Source of the DNA: Oscillospiraceae bacterium
Lineage (GTDB): Bacteria; Bacillota; Clostridia; Oscillospirales; Oscillospiraceae
DNA: 15,751 nt
NCBI GenBank assembly: GCA_020025395.1
Contig: JAHHSE010000023.1
Span: 1-15,751 of the forward strand
Direction: 5' to 3'
The notes beneath the pieces were generated by a model. The model made no database searches, was not told the origin of the DNA, and saw only the letters and a program-made list of their open reading frames with translations. Below are positions 13,275 to 15,751 of this stretch, piece by piece. Numbering within the stretch: position 1 is the first letter of the stretch; the number at the start of each line of letters is the position of its first letter. Both the position numbers and the translations under genes were made by a program.

Positions 13275-13289
13275 GCTGTGGGTCTTTTT
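13258..13289 (+). terminator. Attenuator terminator upstream of aroF
   Basis: GACCCACAGCC (13258-13268) and GGCTGTGGGTC (13274-13284) form a perfect 11-bp GC-rich stem with loop TAACC, followed directly by TTTTT (13285-13289). It lies 35 bp after the leader ORF stop and 31 bp before the aroF ATG, inside the transcription unit rather than at its end, so it must be conditional. Confidence 0.9.
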
Positions 13290-13320
13290 CATTTCACATG
13301 ATTTTGAGGAGGAAACCCAC

Positions 13321-14334
13321 ATGATCGTCATCTTAAAACCCGATCCCAATCAGGACCAGCTCAAAAGCCTGCTCTCCTGGCTTCAGGAGAAGGGAATCAC
13401 CATCCACACCAGTGTGGGTGAGGCCAGAACCATCCTGGGCCTGGTGGGAGACACCTCCCAGCTGGACGCCGACCTCATCGCCGCCCTGGACATTGTGGAG
13501 GATGTGAAGCGGATTCATGAGCCGTACAAAAACGCGAATCGGATGTTCCACCCGGAAGACACGGTGGTAAAGGTGGGAAACACCCGGATCGGCGGAGGCA
13601 GTCTGACCCTGATGGCAGGCCCCTGCTCCGTAGAATCGGAGGAGCAGGTGGTGACCATCGCCAAAGCGGTGAAGGCCAGCGGGGCCACGATGCTCCGGGG
13701 AGGGGCCTTTAAGCCCCGGACCTCTCCCTACGCCTTCCAGGGACTGGGGGCCATTGGCCTGGAGTACCTGAAAACAGCCCGGGAGGAAACCGGACTTCCC
13801 ATCATTACGGAGATGATGGATATCAGCCAGCTCCCCCTCTTCAAGGATGTGGATGTGATTCAGATCGGGGCCAGAAATATGCAGAACTTTGATCTGCTGA
13901 AGGCGGTGGGGCGGCAGGAGAAGCCGGTCCTTCTCAAGCGGGGGATGTCCGCCACTTACGAGGAGTGGCTCATGAGCGCCGAATACATCATGGCGGGAGG
14001 CAACCACAATGTGATTCTCTGCGAGCGGGGAATCCGCACCTTTGAGACCTACACCCGAAATACCCTGGATCTCTCCGCCGTTCCGGTCCTCCGAAAGCTC
14101 ACCCACCTCCCCATCATCATTGACCCCAGCCATGCCGGCGGAAAGAGCTGGCTGGTGGATTCCCTGTCCATGGGGGCGGTGGCCGCCGGCTGCGACGGCC
14201 TGGAAATCGAGGTTCACAACGATCCGGCCAAGGCTCTGTGCGACGGTCCCCAGTGCCTCCGTCCGGACGCCTTCCACCGGCTGGCCGGGAAGCTGCTGAC
14301 CCTCCATGAGACCGTAAAAAATCTGGAGGCCTGA
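13321..14334 (+). CDS. aroF: 3-deoxy-7-phosphoheptulonate (DAHP) synthase, type I-beta with N-terminal ferredoxin-like domain
   Basis: A 337-residue cytoplasmic enzyme joining phosphoenolpyruvate and erythrose 4-phosphate, the first step of the shikimate pathway. Residues 1-70 are the small regulatory ferredoxin-like domain of the Thermotoga-type enzymes (MIVILKP start). The TIM barrel follows with all key motifs: AGPCS (99-103), RGGAFKPRTSPY (126-137), QIGARNMQN (181-189), LLKRG (204-208), CERGIRTFE (234-242) and DPSHAGG (268-274). Metal ligands would be C102, H271, E297 and D308. ATG 13321 is chosen because GAGGAGG lies 8 nt before it and the family starts here; the frame stays open upstream to 13213, but that extension runs through the leader terminator. 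tyrA begins 3 nt after the stop. Expression is probably controlled by the leader attenuator. Confidence 0.97.
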   Translation: MIVILKPDPNQDQLKSLLSWLQEKGITIHTSVGEARTILGLVGDTSQLDADLIAALDIVEDVKRIHEPYKNANRMFHPEDTVVKVGNTRIGGGSLTLMAGPCSVESEEQVVTIAKAVKASGATMLRGGAFKPRTSPYAFQGLGAIGLEYLKTAREETGLPIITEMMDISQLPLFKDVDVIQIGARNMQNFDLLKAVGRQEKPVLLKRGMSATYEEWLMSAEYIMAGGNHNVILCERGIRTFETYTRNTLDLSAVPVLRKLTHLPIIIDPSHAGGKSWLVDSLSMGAVAAGCDGLEIEVHNDPAKALCDGPQCLRPDAFHRLAGKLLTLHETVKNLEA

Positions 14335-14337
14335 AAC

Positions 14338-15174
14338 ATGGAGATCGGAATTGTGGGTCTGGGGCTGATCGGCGGCTCCATGGCAAAGAGCATCAAGGCC
14401 CGAACCGACCACAGGGTATGGGGAATCGACCAGAATGAGGAGACCATGCTGCTGGCCCGAATGTGCGGGGCCATAGACGGGACCCTCTCCCATGAGATCC
14501 TCCCCCGGTGCGACCTGATCCTGGTGGCGCTCCGTCCCGGTGCGGCGGTGGCGTGGGTGGAGGAGCATGCCAAAGAGCTTTCCCCTTCCGTCATTCTGGT
14601 GGATCTGTGCGGGGTCAAGCGGGGGGTGGTGAAAGCCATCAGCCCCCTGGCGGAGCAGTACGGCTTTTCCTACATTGGGGGCCATCCCATGGCGGGGCGG
14701 GAACGGGGCGGCTTTGCCGCCTCCGCCCAGGATCTCTATGTGGGGGCCTCCATGATTCTCACCCCGGATCAGCGGACCGATATGGCCGTACTGGACACCT
14801 TGAAATCCTTCTTTTTGGACATCGGCTTTTCAGGACTCACCTTCTCCGACCCGGAGGAGCATGACCGGATCATCGCCTTTACCTCCCAGCTTGCCCACAT
14901 TGTCTCCAGCGCCTATGTAAAATCCCCCGAAGCCCAGCGCCGCCGGGGATTTTCCGCCGGGAGCTTTCAGGATATGACCCGTGTGGCCCGTTTGGATGAG
15001 GAGATGTGGACCGAGCTGTTTTTGGAGGATGGGGATTTTCTCGGCAGGGAGCTGGACCTTCTTATCCGCCATCTGCAGGAATATGCCCAGGCTCTGAAGG
15101 AGAGGGATGGGGACCGATTGAAGGCCCTTTTAAAGGACGGACGGGAGAAAAAGGCCTCCGCCGGAGGAAATTGA
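14338..15174 (+). CDS. tyrA: Prephenate dehydrogenase
   Basis: A 278-residue NAD(P)-dependent enzyme converting prephenate to 4-hydroxyphenylpyruvate, the committed step to tyrosine. The Rossmann domain opens with GIVGLGLIGGS (4-14), and D31 at the end of the second strand suggests NAD preference. GGHPMAG (114-120) supplies the family histidine H116, and FTSQLAHIVSSAY (181-193) with H187 starts the helical dimerisation domain; GFSAGSFQDMTR (204-215) is the usual substrate-domain segment. The length matches the short form without a C-terminal ACT domain, so allosteric tyrosine inhibition through ACT is not expected. The start is 3 nt after the aroF stop, with GGAGG inside the end of aroF (14324-14328), which suggests translational coupling. 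aroB follows after 33 bp. Confidence 0.95.
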   Translation: MEIGIVGLGLIGGSMAKSIKARTDHRVWGIDQNEETMLLARMCGAIDGTLSHEILPRCDLILVALRPGAAVAWVEEHAKELSPSVILVDLCGVKRGVVKAISPLAEQYGFSYIGGHPMAGRERGGFAASAQDLYVGASMILTPDQRTDMAVLDTLKSFFLDIGFSGLTFSDPEEHDRIIAFTSQLAHIVSSAYVKSPEAQRRRGFSAGSFQDMTRVARLDEEMWTELFLEDGDFLGRELDLLIRHLQEYAQALKERDGDRLKALLKDGREKKASAGGN

Positions 15175-15207
15175 GCCGTTCTACAAACTTGACAGGAGGA
15201 GTGGACC

Positions 15208-15751
15208 ATGCCTGACCACATTCGGACCATACCCGTACAGACAGCCCCCCCATACCAGGTCATCATCGGATCCGGCCTGCTGCCCCGATGCGGGGCCTTT
15301 CTCCGGGAGGTCAAACAGCCCTGCCGTGTGGCGGTGCTGACCGACAGCAATGTGGCGCCCCTGTACCTGGACACCGCCCGCACCAGTCTGGAAAAGGCGG
15401 GGTTTTCCGTGTGCGCCTATGTTTTCCCCGCAGGGGAGGCCCGGAAAAATCTCAAGACCCTGTCCGATTTCCTGGAATTTTTGGCGGAGGAGCAACTGAC
15501 CCGTGCCGATTGTGTCGCGGCTCTCGGGGGCGGGGTCACCGGAGATATGGGGGGCTTTGCCGCCGCCGTCTATCTCCGGGGGATCTCCTTTGTCCAGCTT
15601 CCCACCGCCCGGTGGGCGGCGGTGGACGCCCGGGGGGGGGGGAGGACCGCCGGGGTTCGGGCGGGGGGCACAAATCTGGCGGGGGACTTTTTGCAGCCCT
15701 CCGCCGTCCTCTGTGATACCGACTGCTTGTCCACCCTCCCGCCCGCCATCT
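15208..15751 (+). CDS. aroB: 3-dehydroquinate synthase, N-terminal part (cut by window end), with an aberrant catalytic segment
   Basis: 181 codons open to the window end, starting at ATG 15208 with AGGAGGA 7-8 nt upstream. The enzyme converts DAHP to 3-dehydroquinate, the step after AroF, fitting the operon. The NAD-binding motif ALGGGVTGDMGGFAAAVYLRG (about 106-126) and the block NLAGDFLQPSAVLCDTDCLSTLP (from 156) are normal for AroB. Between them, where the family has LPTTLLA.VDSSVGGKTA followed by AGKN, this sequence reads LPTARWAAVDARGGGRTAGV then RAGGTN. Both conserved lysines (expected at about 146 and 155) and the Ser-Ser are lost. The frame is unbroken, and most of the implied changes are to G in a run-rich stretch with 11 consecutive G at 15632-15642. 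A base-calling or consensus fault is more likely than a dead gene. Family identification is secure. Confidence 0.9.
   Translation, partial: MPDHIRTIPVQTAPPYQVIIGSGLLPRCGAFLREVKQPCRVAVLTDSNVAPLYLDTARTSLEKAGFSVCAYVFPAGEARKNLKTLSDFLEFLAEEQLTRADCVAALGGGVTGDMGGFAAAVYLRGISFVQLPTARWAAVDARGGGRTAGVRAGGTNLAGDFLQPSAVLCDTDCLSTLPPAI

Noticed and set aside
13087..13300. A T-box riboswitch upstream of aroF.
   Set aside because: I searched for AGGGTGGNACCGCG before the terminator. The nearest text, AGAGGTTGCCGCAC (13240-13253), lacks the TGG bulge that binds the tRNA end, and no complementary antiterminator partner is seen. The leader-peptide model fits better.
13213..13320. An in-frame 36-codon N-terminal extension of aroF starting at ATG 13213.
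   Set aside because: It would translate straight through the terminator hairpin, has no ribosome binding site, and is absent from the family. ATG 13321 has GAGGAGG at the right distance.
13333..14685. A 450-codon minus-strand frame across aroF and the start of tyrA.
   Set aside because: Antisense to two clear enzymes, with a composition typical of reverse-strand translation and no domains.
15601..15680. A frameshift in aroB.
   Set aside because: The translation stays in one frame on both sides of the aberrant stretch, so there are substitutions but no net indel.

Overview
The window looks like a chromosomal segment of a GC-rich, endospore-forming member of the Clostridia, probably an Oscillospiraceae-type gut bacterium near Flavonifractor or Pseudoflavonifractor. 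The genus is inference. It rests on a clear SpoIIID sporulation regulator, an S-layer-anchored sialidase, strong GGAGG-type ribosome binding sites and the GC-rich codon use. No rRNA, tRNA, CRISPR array or prophage was seen.

Layout. 1-888 is the 3' part of ychF. 929-1460 is a collapsed IS1182-type insertion sequence (terminal inverted repeats, decayed transposase) that abuts the hairpin behind ychF. spoIIID (1475-1723, minus) diverges from a DUF134 / NifX-type fusion gene (1911-2681) whose promoter carries a 16-bp perfect palindrome. That gene is followed by an orphan ECF transporter T component (2814-3704). A two-way terminator separates ecfT from a 1,319-residue secreted GH33 sialidase with C-terminal SLH domains (3903-7862, minus). 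Next come a methyl-accepting chemotaxis protein (8129-9910, minus) and, divergent from it, a LytTR response regulator with a 7TM/DISMED2 histidine kinase (10216-12958). The right end is an aromatic amino acid operon: aroF (DAHP synthase), tyrA (prephenate dehydrogenase) and aroB (dehydroquinate synthase, cut by the window end).

The most interesting element lies in the 362-bp leader between the kinase and aroF. It holds an unannotated 32-codon ORF (13124-13222) with 5 Phe and 4 Tyr codons and its own ribosome binding site, then a strong intrinsic terminator (13258-13289). An upstream segment (13195-13205) can pair at 10 of 11 positions with the left arm and loop of that terminator. This is the architecture of ribosome-mediated Phe/Tyr attenuation, which is well known in enterobacteria. 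In Firmicutes, T-box riboswitches normally fill this role, and no T-box motif is visible here. The encoded TyrA has no obvious ACT domain, so transcriptional control by charged tRNA would make sense.

Other points of interest are two AAGACATT direct repeats one 20-bp step apart next to a weak -35 upstream of the LytTR regulator (probable self-activation), a second in-frame ribosome binding site and ATG at the domain junction of the DUF134/NifX fusion, and a short G-rich stretch of aroB in which catalytic residues are replaced without any frameshift, most likely a sequence-quality artefact.
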